NCBI RefSeq assembly: GCF_017813365.1
Contig: NZ_JAGIZA010000010.1
Span: 124,001 to 188,000 of the forward strand
Source: Roseomonas indoligenes
GTDB taxonomy: Bacteria > Pseudomonadota > Alphaproteobacteria > Acetobacterales > Acetobacteraceae
DNA length: 64,000 nt
Direction: 5' to 3'
Within the stretch, counting starts at the first letter, position 1. Every line of letters begins with the position of its first letter. The notes under the pieces are model-generated. The model saw only the letters and a list, made by a program, of their open reading frames with translations, was not told the DNA's origin and did not search any database. Of this stretch, positions 56,862 through 64,000 are shown piece after piece. The position numbers were made by a program, and so were the translations under genes.

Positions 56862-58489
56862 TGCGTCTCCTCCGGCGCCAGCCAGCCACGCACCACCGCC
56901 AGCCCTTCGTCGGGATGGGCTTCCATCAGCGCGTTCACCTGCGCGACGGAGGAGGCGCGCAACTGGCCGTGCACGTTCTCAAGGCTCACCATCTCGTCCC
57001 CGTCCGGACCGGGAAGGGCGCCCGCGGGTACGGCCACGCCGGCCAGAGCCGCCGGCATCGCGCCACCCGGCAGCACCGCGCCGTCCGACCCGATGCCGGC
57101 CAGGGAGGGCTGTGGCACCAGCGTCGCGGTCAGCCGCCTCGTCATCGGCCGCACCACCAGCAGGATCGCAACCAAGGCCACAAGGGCGTAGAGCCCTGAT
57201 TCCACCAGCCGCGCGGCGGTGGCCGGGCCGAGGCCGAGGCCGAGCACGCCAGGATCGGCCGGGCTGTCCCCGCCCTCCGGCGTCGCGAAGCGCATGGAGA
57301 CGACCTCAACCCGGTCGCCACGCCGCTCGTCGAAGCCGATGGCGCTGCGGACCAGTGTCGCGATCCGCGCCAGCTCCTCCGCGCCCCGCTCCCGGAAGGC
57401 GGGGGGCGTCCCCTCCCACACCCCGTCCACCAGCACGGCGACGGAGAGGCGGCGCGTGACCGGGTGCTCCCGAACGGTGCTCCGCACGGTCTTGCCGATC
57501 TCGTAGTTCGTCGTTTCCTCGTTCTTGCTTTCCTGGCTGGCGTTCCCGCCGCCCGCATCGGCTCCCGGCAGCTGGTTGGCGACGGAGACGCTGCCGCCTT
57601 CCGCGCCGCGGGACTGCTCCTGGCTGCTCTGCACGCTGCGCGGCACCTGGTTGTCGGGGTCGAAGCGCTCCTCGGTGGTCTGCACGCGGTCGAAATCCAT
57701 CTCGACCGTCGCCTCCGCTCGCACGCGGCCGGAACCGAGGCTTCGCTCCAGCATCTCCTCCAGGCTGCGCGCGATCCGCAGCCCCTCGGCACGGCGCATC
57801 TCCTCCTGCGTGGCCGCCGCCGCCGGCCCCGATAGTGCCTGGCCGCCGCGCGCCAGCAGCTCCCCCCGGCTGTCCACGATGGAAACGTTGCGCGGCAGCA
57901 GCCCCGGCACCGCGGTGGCGACGAGGTGCAGCACCGCCTGCACACCGTCCCGGTCCAGCCGTTGCACGCCCTGCATGGTCAGCACCACGCTCGCCTGCGC
58001 CTCGGTCTGCTGGCGGGAGAAGGCCTCGCGCCGTGGCAGCACCAGATGCACCCGGGCGGCGCGCACCCCGGACAGGCCCCGGATGGTGCGGGAAAGCTCG
58101 CCCTCCATCGCTCGGAGCCGGTTCACGTCCTGCTGGAAGGGGGTGGTGGTCAGGCTCTCGCCACGGTCGAAGATCTCCCACCCCACGCTGCCGCCGGCGG
58201 GCAGGCCTTCCCGCGCCAGCGAGAGGCGCAGGCGCGGCACCATATCCTCCGGCACCAAGATGGAGCTGCCGCCGCTGCCGAGCCGGAACGCCACCTTCTG
58301 CCGCTCCAGCGAGGCCACCACCGCGCCGGCATCGCGCGGGTCCAGCTCCGCGTAGAGAAGGGCCATGCCGGGCTGGCCCGCGCGGGTGCCGAACCAGGCC
58401 AGCAGCCCGAGCACGGCGAGCGCGGTGGCGGCCATCGCGCCCAGGCGGACGGGGCCGAGCGCGCGCAGCTGGGCCAGGAAGGCGGCCAT
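56858..58489 (-). CDS. fliF: Flagellar MS-ring protein FliF
   Basis: FliF builds the base of the flagellum in the inner membrane. The 543 residues have a first helix near 20-38 ([20 protein letters not shown]), then [20 protein letters not shown] and [40 protein letters not shown], and a second helix near 415-440 ([18 protein letters not shown]). The C-terminal tail for FliG binding is present. It is the first gene of the fliF-fliG-fliH-fliN-flbD run. Confidence 0.97.
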   Translation of the reverse strand: MAAFLAQLRALGPVRLGAMAATALAVLGLLAWFGTRAGQPGMALLYAELDPRDAGAVVASLERQKVAFRLGSGGSSILVPEDMVPRLRLSLAREGLPAGGSVGWEIFDRGESLTTTPFQQDVNRLRAMEGELSRTIRGLSGVRAARVHLVLPRREAFSRQQTEAQASVVLTMQGVQRLDRDGVQAVLHLVATAVPGLLPRNVSIVDSRGELLARGGQALSGPAAAATQEEMRRAEGLRIARSLEEMLERSLGSGRVRAEATVEMDFDRVQTTEERFDPDNQVPRSVQSSQEQSRGAEGGSVSVANQLPGADAGGGNASQESKNEETTNYEIGKTVRSTVREHPVTRRLSVAVLVDGVWEGTPPAFRERGAEELARIATLVRSAIGFDERRGDRVEVVSMRFATPEGGDSPADPGVLGLGLGPATAARLVESGLYALVALVAILLVVRPMTRRLTATLVPQPSLAGIGSDGAVLPGGAMPAALAGVAVPAGALPGPDGDEMVSLENVHGQLRASSVAQVNALMEAHPDEGLAVVRGWLAPEETQ

Positions 58490-58582
58490 TCAGCGCCCGC
58501 CCTGCATGACCACCGATGGCCGTCCCGCACGCCCAGGCCGCTTCTGCATGGAGCCAACCCCCTCGCGCCGGCCTTCTGCCGG

Positions 58583-58601
58583 CCCGGCAATCCTTGCCGG
58601 G
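58583..58601. terminator. Hairpin between flgD and fliF
   Basis: CCCGGCAA (58583-58590) and TTGCCGGG (58594-58601) form an eight-pair stem with a 3-base loop in the 154-base gap after flgD. It may end the fliK-flgD transcript before fliF. No T-run is present. Confidence 0.5.
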
Positions 58602-58622
58602 TGGGGGTTAACGGCCGGTTAC

Positions 58623-58652
58623 GCCTCAGCCTCAGCCTCAGCCTCAGCCTCC
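58623..58652 (-). repeat. Hexanucleotide repeat carrying the flgD stop codon
   Basis: Four exact GCCTCA units and one GCCTCC run from 58623 to 58652. Read on the minus strand each is TGAGGC, so the flgD frame meets four in-frame TGA codons spaced six bases apart. The first is the stop at 58646-58644. Change in copy number would keep the frame. Confidence 0.8.
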
Positions 58653-59315
58653 GCCGGCGATGGAGCGCACGGCATCGAAGCCGTAGCTCGCCGTGCCCAT
58701 GCGCAGCTTCAGCGCCCCGTCCACGCGCTCCGCCGCCGTGGCCGTGCCGACCACCGTGAAGGAAGTGGCGGCGGCACCGCCATTCGCGTCCGCGCCCGTC
58801 ACCGCCACCTTGTAGGCGCCGTCGGGCAGCTGCTTGCCGGTGGTATCCTTGCCGTCCCAGGTCCAGTCCTGGCTCGCGGTGCCCAGCGCCACCTGCGCCT
58901 CGCGCAGGGTCTTGCCGTTGCTGTCCAGGATCGCCACCCGGGCCGTGCGCGCGGCACCCGCGGCTGGCAGGCGCACGGTGGCGGTTCCATCCTGCAGGGG
59001 CAGCGAATCGCTCTGCACCTCCACCCTTTGCCCGAGCATCGGCGAGGCGGCGGTGAGCTGCGCGGCCTGCTGGAGCGAGACCATCGACTCCAAGTTCTTG
59101 TTCATCGCGATCTGCTGCTCCACCGAGGCGAACTGCACGAGCTGCGAGGTCATCTCGTTGGTATCGAGCGGGTCGGTGGGGGACTGGTTCTTCAGCTGCG
59201 TCGTCAACAGCGTGAGGAAGTTGTCGAAGCTGCCGGCCAGCTGCGTGCGCGCCGTGCCAGAGGCGCTAGTCGCGGTGCTGGAGGTGGTCGAAGTCGTCGC
59301 CGTGGTCGTGGCCAT
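58644..59315 (-). CDS. flgD: Flagellar hook assembly protein FlgD
   Basis: FlgD caps the growing hook. The 223 residues start with a Ser/Thr/Ala tail, then FDNFLTLLTTQLKNQSPTDP followed by LDTNEMTSQLVQFASVEQQI, the FlgD signature. The C-terminal FlgD-type beta domains are present (VAILDSNGKTLREAQVALG and WTWDGKDTTGKQLPDGAYKV). It starts 13 bases after fliK on the same strand, so both are coexpressed. Confidence 0.95.
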   Translation of the reverse strand: MATTTATTSTTSSTATSASGTARTQLAGSFDNFLTLLTTQLKNQSPTDPLDTNEMTSQLVQFASVEQQIAMNKNLESMVSLQQAAQLTAASPMLGQRVEVQSDSLPLQDGTATVRLPAAGAARTARVAILDSNGKTLREAQVALGTASQDWTWDGKDTTGKQLPDGAYKVAVTGADANGGAAATSFTVVGTATAAERVDGALKLRMGTASYGFDAVRSIAGGG

Positions 59316-59328
59316 GCCCGGTCTCCCG

Positions 59329-60750
59329 TCAGATCGCGATGTCGAGAAGGCCGAGGACGGCGCGGCGCCCCGGGCCGGCCTGCTCTGCCGCGATGCTTTC
59401 GCCGGCCCAGCTTCCACCAGGCCGCCGCCCGCTCCGCTGGCCACCGCCACCCGTGCTGCCGCCGCCGGGGAAGGCGTTTCCGCCCCCGGCGCCGGAATCG
59501 GAGAGAAGGGAAAAGCCGAGGCTGCGCCCGCCCTCGCCGATCCCGGCGCCGCCGAGGGCCCGATCCAGCGCCGCGCCGTCGCGGGCCAGCAGGGCGAGCG
59601 TCTCCGGCCGTTCCGCCGCCACCTGGACATGCGTGGCCTCGCCCGAGCGCTCCACCACCACCTCCACGCGGCCCAGCTCCACCGGATCGAGGCTGATGGC
59701 GATCCGCCCGTCCGGGCCCCCGAGGGCGAGGGCGATGGCGACCGGCGCCACCTGCTCCGCTGGGGCGGTGCGCGGCGCCAGGCGCGGCGCCTCGGCCGGC
59801 GTGGCGGCGGGCATCGGCACGGGGAGCAACCCCGGCAAGGCGGAGGCGGTGAGCGCGGGCGCCCCGGCTGAAGCGGCGGGCGGGGCCGGGTCTGCGGGTT
59901 TCTTCAGGTCCCGAAGATCGGCGCCAATGTCCGGCGCTGTCGCGGCGGACACCATGGGAGCCATCATCGGCAGGGCCGCCGGCGCTGCGGAGTCCTGTCG
60001 CGGCCCCGACTGCGGTGCATCGGCCTGCGGTATGGTGGCTCGGCCGGGCTGCCCGGCCTTCCCGGCCTTCTCCCGCCCCGGGCCGTTGTCATCTCCGGCC
60101 GCACGGCGCGGTGTGGCTGGTCCGGCGGGCGCCGCGATAGTGATCTCTGGAGGAATGCGGTCCTCCGTCGGCGCGGCGGCCGCCTGCGGAACCGGCGCGG
60201 GCAGGCCCTGGGCGGGGGCGGGAAGGGGAAGAACCCGTTCCAGTGCCGGGTCTGCGGGGGCAGGGGGCGCCAAGGCCGCTGCGTCCTCCTCCTCGTCATC
60301 CGGGCCAGCGGCCACCTTCTCGGTGCCCTCCGCGGCAGGGGCGATGTCCTCCCCGGCGGGAAGGCCCGGCACAGGATCGGGCGTGCCGCCGGCCACCAAG
60401 GCGGGCACGGCCGCTTCGGCAACTTTCGAACCGGCGGGCTTCTCAGGAGCGGGCGCCGGGGCAACCTCTGCTCCGGGGCGTGGGGCTGTGGCCGACGGCA
60501 GCAGAGCAGCCGGCAGGATTGCGGCCGCGGTGACACCTCCGGGCTGCACTCCCGCAACAGGTGCCATGTCAGTTCCAATCCTTGCGCCGGGCGGCGCCCC
60601 GGCCGCGTCTGTCACGCCGCGCAGTGCCTGCGCGAAGCCGCCGCCATCGGGCGCGCCGGCCACAGGCGTGGCTCCCGCCGAGACCGCTTCCCTGGGCGCG
60701 GCGCCGCGCGGCGGGGCGCTCGCCGGCGGGCTGTCCAGCACGTCCATCAT
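59329..60750 (-). CDS. fliK: Flagellar hook-length control protein FliK
   Basis: FliK sets hook length and switches export specificity. The 473 residues are Pro/Ala-rich and disordered for about 350 residues, as is usual. The conserved C-terminal domain is visible near residue 375: IAISLDPVELGRVEVVVERS then GEATHVQVAAERPETLALLA and LDRALGGAGI. Start at 60750 behind GGGAGCGGAGG, with a second ATG three bases later. It is divergent from flgE across 252 bases. Confidence 0.88.
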   Translation of the reverse strand: MMDVLDSPPASAPPRGAAPREAVSAGATPVAGAPDGGGFAQALRGVTDAAGAPPGARIGTDMAPVAGVQPGGVTAAAILPAALLPSATAPRPGAEVAPAPAPEKPAGSKVAEAAVPALVAGGTPDPVPGLPAGEDIAPAAEGTEKVAAGPDDEEEDAAALAPPAPADPALERVLPLPAPAQGLPAPVPQAAAAPTEDRIPPEITIAAPAGPATPRRAAGDDNGPGREKAGKAGQPGRATIPQADAPQSGPRQDSAAPAALPMMAPMVSAATAPDIGADLRDLKKPADPAPPAASAGAPALTASALPGLLPVPMPAATPAEAPRLAPRTAPAEQVAPVAIALALGGPDGRIAISLDPVELGRVEVVVERSGEATHVQVAAERPETLALLARDGAALDRALGGAGIGEGGRSLGFSLLSDSGAGGGNAFPGGGSTGGGGQRSGRRPGGSWAGESIAAEQAGPGRRAVLGLLDIAI

Positions 60751-60913
60751 CGCCTCCGCTCCCCTGGCCGCCGCGCATCCGGCAAGCCCCGGGGGCGGAG
60801 ACCGCAAGCGGCCTGCCAGCCCGTGCCAGGCCCGGCCCGGCAAGCCCGACCCGGAAGCCGGCAAGGCTTGCCGCCCCCCGGCACGCCGCGCCGCCGAAAT
60901 TCCGCTTGGTGGC

Positions 60914-60929
60914 TGGCACGGGCGTTGCG
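60914..60929 (+). promoter_or_regulatory. Sigma-54 promoter of flgE-flgK-flgL
   Basis: TGGCACG (60914-60920), four bases, then TTGCG (60925-60929) match the -24/-12 consensus TGGCACGN4TTGCW in all but the last base. It is 73 bases before the flgE start and inside the gap divergent from fliK. The regulator is probably FlbD, encoded at 53.5 kb. Confidence 0.85.
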
Positions 60930-61002
60930 CCAGGGCCGGCGGGCGCCAGGAAGAGCCGGCGCCCGACATTCCAATCGCACGGCCATCCCCACGGAGTCAG
61001 GC

Positions 61003-62301
61003 ATGTCGCTCTACGCCTCGATGAACACGGCCATCAGCGGGCTGACCGCCCAGTCACGCGCGCTCGGCAACGTCGCGGACAACGTGGCGAACAGCCAGAC
61101 CACCGGCTTCAAGCGCACCGACACAAACTTCGTGTCCTACGTCACCCGCTCCACCGCGCAGGTGAACCAGCCCGGCTCCGTCACGGCGCGGCCGGACTAC
61201 ACCGTTTCCGTGCAGGGCACCGTGCAATCCTCGGACAACCCGCTCTCCATGGCGATCGCCGGGCAGGGCATGTTCGCCGTCTCCAGCGCCACGGGCACGG
61301 AGAACGGCGCCACCACCTTCGACGCCCGCACCTACTACACCCGCGCAGGCGACTTCGGCATGAACACCGCCGGCTACCTCGTGAACGGCCAGGGCTACTA
61401 CCTGCAGGGCTGGACGGTCGGCTCCAACGGCGCGCCGGACCGCTCCAACATCGCGCCGCTGCGGGTGGACCAGTCCGTCTACAACCCGGTGGCGACGAGC
61501 AACGTGAACCTCTCCGCCAACCTGCCCGCGGATTCCACCACCACCCCGGCCAATGCCTCCATCCAGATCTACGACAGCCTGGGCCGGCTGCACGCCGTGG
61601 ACATGACCTGGACGAACACGGGCACCAACACCTGGCAACTCTCCATGAATATCCCGGACGACGGCTCGGGCGTGACCACGCGCACCATCGACGTGAACTT
61701 CGGCACCTCCGCCAGCGCCACCACGGCCGCCGGCACGATCGGCTCCTTCGGCACGGGCGCAGGGCTGACGGGCAGCGCGGCGACGGCCGGGGATCCGGCC
61801 ACCGTCACCTTCTCCGCCGATTTCGGCCAGGGCACGCAGAGCATCCAGCTGAACCTCGGCAATTTCGGCCAGCCCTCCGGCGTCACGCAGTATGCGGGCA
61901 CGGAGTACACGCTGCGCGACATCTCGCAGGACGGCGTGCCCCAGGGCAGCTTCTCCTCCGTCTCGCTCAGCGACAATGGCGACCTGACCGTGAACTATGA
62001 CAACGGCCAGAGCCGTACCATCGGCCGCGTGCCCATCGTGACCTTCGCCGACCCGGACAAGCTGCAGAAGATGGACGGCCAGGCTTATCTCCGCACGACG
62101 GAGAGCGGCGAGGCGCGGGTGAACGACGCGGCGTCCAACGGCGGCGGCAAAATCGTCACCTCCTCGCTGGAGAGCTCCAACGTGGACATCGCCTCGGAGT
62201 TCTCCAAGCTGATCCTCGCGCAGCGCGCCTATGCCGCGAACACGAAGATCGTCACCGCCGCCGACGAACTGCTGCAGGACACCATCAACATGCGCCGCTA
62301 G
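61003..62301 (+). CDS. flgE: Flagellar hook protein FlgE
   Basis: FlgE polymerises into the hook. The 432 residues open SLYASMNTAISGLTAQSRAL followed by GNVADNVANSQTTGFKRTDT, the rod/hook N-terminal motif. DNPLSMAIAGQGMFAVSSAT and FTFDARTYYTRAGDFGMN-like residues follow, and the C-terminus has SSLESSNVDIASEFSKLILA then QRAYAANTKIVTAADELLQD. The ATG at 61003 gives the expected first helix. It is first in the sigma-54 operon. Confidence 0.96.
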   Translation: MSLYASMNTAISGLTAQSRALGNVADNVANSQTTGFKRTDTNFVSYVTRSTAQVNQPGSVTARPDYTVSVQGTVQSSDNPLSMAIAGQGMFAVSSATGTENGATTFDARTYYTRAGDFGMNTAGYLVNGQGYYLQGWTVGSNGAPDRSNIAPLRVDQSVYNPVATSNVNLSANLPADSTTTPANASIQIYDSLGRLHAVDMTWTNTGTNTWQLSMNIPDDGSGVTTRTIDVNFGTSASATTAAGTIGSFGTGAGLTGSAATAGDPATVTFSADFGQGTQSIQLNLGNFGQPSGVTQYAGTEYTLRDISQDGVPQGSFSSVSLSDNGDLTVNYDNGQSRTIGRVPIVTFADPDKLQKMDGQAYLRTTESGEARVNDAASNGGGKIVTSSLESSNVDIASEFSKLILAQRAYAANTKIVTAADELLQDTINMRR

Positions 62302-62359
62302 CCGCGTCGGCCGAGATGCGTCGCACCTCGCCTGATCCCGCAACGGAGAAGCGGAGCGG

Positions 62360-63883
62360 ATGAGCCTCGACCTTGCCCTGTCCATCGCCCGCAGCGGGCT
62401 GTCGCACGTCAACCGGCAGCTCGCGCAGTCGGCCGCCAACGTCGCCAACGCCGCCACCCCCGGCTACACCCGCAAGGAGGTGCAGGGACAGGCGGTGGTG
62501 GCCGGCGCCCTCTCCTCCGGCGTGCGCAGCGCGGAGGCGACGCGGGCAGTGGACGCGGCGTTGGTGAACCGGATGAACGCCGCACGCGCCGCGACCGACG
62601 CCGCAGCCGCCCGCGCCGCCCTGCTGAAGGGCGTGGAGGTGGCGCATGGCGCCACGGGTGAATCCGTCGCGGACCTGACAGCGGCCCTCGGCGACGCCTT
62701 CACGGCGCTGCGGGGCGATCCCTCCGATACCCTCCTTCAGTCGAAGGTCACCGGCGCCGCGCAGGACCTCGTGGACCGCTACGCCACCGTCTCCTCCGCG
62801 ATCCAGGATGCACGCCAGGGCGCCCAGGACACGATGGTGCAGGACGTGAAGGCGCTGAACGACGCGCTGCGCAAGATCTCCGACCTAACGGGACAGATCG
62901 TCCCCTTGCGCGCGCAAGGGCAGAGCACGGCGGAGCTCGAGGATCAGCGCGACGCGGCAGTCGCCACCCTTTCCTCCGTCATGCAGGTCAAGGCCCTCGC
63001 CGATGTGGATGGCGGCATAACGCTGATCACCGCGGGCGGACTGAACCTGCCCCTCCAATCGGAGAGCGGCCCCTTCTCCCTCGCCGGCGCCGCCCTTGGG
63101 CCGGAGGCCTGGTACGGCAGCGGCGGGACCTTGCCAGGGGTGATGCTCGGCACCACCGACGTTACGGCGCGGCTGGGCAGCGGCACCCTGGCCGCCCATG
63201 CCTCCCTGCGCGACACGGAGTTGCCGCTTGCCCAGGCAGAGCTGGACGTCTCCGCCGCCAACCTCGCCGCCCGCTTCGACGCCCAGGGTCTCACCCTCTT
63301 CACCGGCGGCGCCGGGACCGTGCCCGATCCGTCGGCCGCCTATGCGACAGGCGGCTGGATCGGCTTCGCCGGCACCATCCGCGTGAATCCGGCCGTGACG
63401 GCCGACCCGGGCCTGGTGCGCGACGGCACCCGTGCCGTGGCATCGGGCGCGGGCGGCGCCACGGGCTTCACGCCCAACGCCGCCACTGGCCCGGCCAACT
63501 TCACCGCGCTGATTGACCGGGTGCTGAACAACACCCTCGGCGCCCAGGTCTCGAACGGGGTTTCCCAGCCGGCCTTCACCAGCACCGGCCTCGGCCCGGG
63601 CGGCAACCTCTCCTCCTCCCTCCGCGCGAACCGCAGCCTCGGCGACTACGCCTCCTCCCTCGTCGCCACCCAGACCGCGGCCCGCGCCGAGGCGGAGGAG
63701 GCGGCGAAAGGATCGGGCGACCTCCTCTCCTCCCTGGAGAGCCGCTTCTCCGGGGAGTCGGGCGTGGACATGGACAAGGAGCTGGCCGCGATGATCGCGC
63801 TGCAGACGGCCTATTCGGCGAATGCCCGGCTCATCTCGACGGTTCAGACGATGTACGACACCCTCTTCCAGGCGGTGCGGTGA
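62360..63883 (+). CDS. flgK: Flagellar hook-associated protein FlgK
   Basis: FlgK joins hook and filament. The 507 residues start SLDLALSIARSGLSHVNRQL then AQSAANVANAATPGYTRKEV, the FlgK start. DLTGQIVPLRAQGQSTAELE and DQRDAAVATLSSVMQV form the usual middle motif (LEDQRD), and SGVDMDKELAAMIALQTAYS with ANARLISTVQTMYDTLFQAV the C-terminus. It is 58 bases after flgE. Confidence 0.96.
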   Translation: MSLDLALSIARSGLSHVNRQLAQSAANVANAATPGYTRKEVQGQAVVAGALSSGVRSAEATRAVDAALVNRMNAARAATDAAAARAALLKGVEVAHGATGESVADLTAALGDAFTALRGDPSDTLLQSKVTGAAQDLVDRYATVSSAIQDARQGAQDTMVQDVKALNDALRKISDLTGQIVPLRAQGQSTAELEDQRDAAVATLSSVMQVKALADVDGGITLITAGGLNLPLQSESGPFSLAGAALGPEAWYGSGGTLPGVMLGTTDVTARLGSGTLAAHASLRDTELPLAQAELDVSAANLAARFDAQGLTLFTGGAGTVPDPSAAYATGGWIGFAGTIRVNPAVTADPGLVRDGTRAVASGAGGATGFTPNAATGPANFTALIDRVLNNTLGAQVSNGVSQPAFTSTGLGPGGNLSSSLRANRSLGDYASSLVATQTAARAEAEEAAKGSGDLLSSLESRFSGESGVDMDKELAAMIALQTAYSANARLISTVQTMYDTLFQAVR

Positions 63884-64000
63884 TGGCGATCGCGGGAATC
63901 GGCTCCGGCGCGCTGGCGCAGCTGGTGCAGCAATCCTCCGTCATCAAGGCGCAGCTCACCACGCTCGCGGCGCAATCCGCGGACGGCAGGCGCGGGACCT
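63883..64000 (+). CDS. flgL: Flagellar hook-filament junction protein FlgL (start only)
   Basis: The last 118 bases encode the first 39 residues, MAIAGIGSGALAQLVQQSSV then IKAQLTTLAAQSADGRR. The ATG overlaps the flgK stop (TGATG). FlgL or flagellin-like proteins normally follow flgK, and the start resembles the FlgL helix of this group. The identification rests mainly on position. Confidence 0.75.
   Translation, partial: MAIAGIGSGALAQLVQQSSVIKAQLTTLAAQSADGRRGT

Noticed and set aside
58623-58652. Phase variation by slippage of the hexamer repeat in flgD
   Set aside because: The unit of six bases keeps the frame and each unit carries a stop, so slippage would not switch the gene on or off.
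60800-60835. Sigma-54 promoter on the minus strand for fliK (CGTGCCA near 60820)
   Set aside because: A -24-like element exists but the GC of the -12 element falls one base out of register and the T-T step is missing.

Overview
The window is very GC-rich, densely packed DNA from an alphaproteobacterium. The best fit is the Acetobacteraceae (Roseomonas or a relative, order Rhodospirillales). This rests on the codon bias, the gene set (proB-DUF4126-proA-nadD-rsfS-rlmH-gpmI; fliF-fliG-fliH-fliN-flbD; several orphan TctC binding proteins; EgtB/EgtD) and a sigma-54 flagellar promoter. No species call is possible from sequence alone. Most of it reads as chromosome. One short degraded island lies beside a tRNA-Ser gene.

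Layout. 1-13.1 kb: a minus-strand housekeeping block (gpmI partial, rlmH, rsfS, nadD, a secreted FAH-fold hydratase, proA, DUF4126, proB, a small protein, a DHA2 efflux pump), plus an acyltransferase, a UbiE-type methyltransferase and an NnrU-type membrane protein. 13.3-17.8 kb: glutamine-dependent nadE, an HU protein with a Lys/Ala/Pro N-terminal tail, and a chromosomal RepA-like protein with a charged repeat linker. 17.85-20.7 kb: a type III polyketide synthase, methyltransferase and flavoprotein operon. 20.7-24.0 kb: a glycosyltransferase-like, DegT aminotransferase and GNAT cassette. 24.0-26.0 kb: a membrane diguanylate cyclase. 26.1-28.4 kb: a decayed island (truncated phoD, IS5-type transposase remnant, possible integrase remnant) ending at tRNA-Ser(CGA). 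28.8-34.3 kb: a catabolic locus (Ldh2 dehydrogenase, ACMSD-like amidohydrolase, GntR regulator, two TctC proteins, cupin). 35.1-41.4 kb: an XRE-cupin regulator divergent from an operon of M81 metallopeptidase, oligopeptide-binding protein, D-aminoacylase and CobW GTPase. 41.5-43.3 kb: rplU-rpmA-obgE. 43.3-49.8 kb: SGNH hydrolase and OpgC acyltransferase, TPR-methyltransferase, esterase, egtB-egtD. 49.8-64 kb: flagellar genes, flhG-flhF-flhA-flbD-fliN-fliH-fliG-fliF and flgD-fliK on minus, then flgE-flgK-flgL on plus behind a near-perfect sigma-54 promoter.

How the parts work together. FlbD and the sigma-54 promoter at 60914 suggest the usual alphaproteobacterial hierarchy, in which early basal-body genes switch on hook genes. 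FlhF and FlhG point to polar placement of the flagellum. The M81/D-aminoacylase operon looks like a scavenging route for unusual peptides or N-acyl-D-amino acids, with CobW as a likely metal supplier. The rplU-rpmA-obgE block is normally next to proB-proA-nadD-rsfS-rlmH; here the halves are 30 kb apart on opposite strands, which suggests a rearrangement.

The most unusual signals are two. First, five 28-bp hairpin units with exact periodicity lie in the rsfS leader, with stem changes that keep pairing in the rsfS-sense RNA. Second, rsfS itself encodes a three-part protein: a long polycationic repeat arm, the RsfS domain and an acidic tail.
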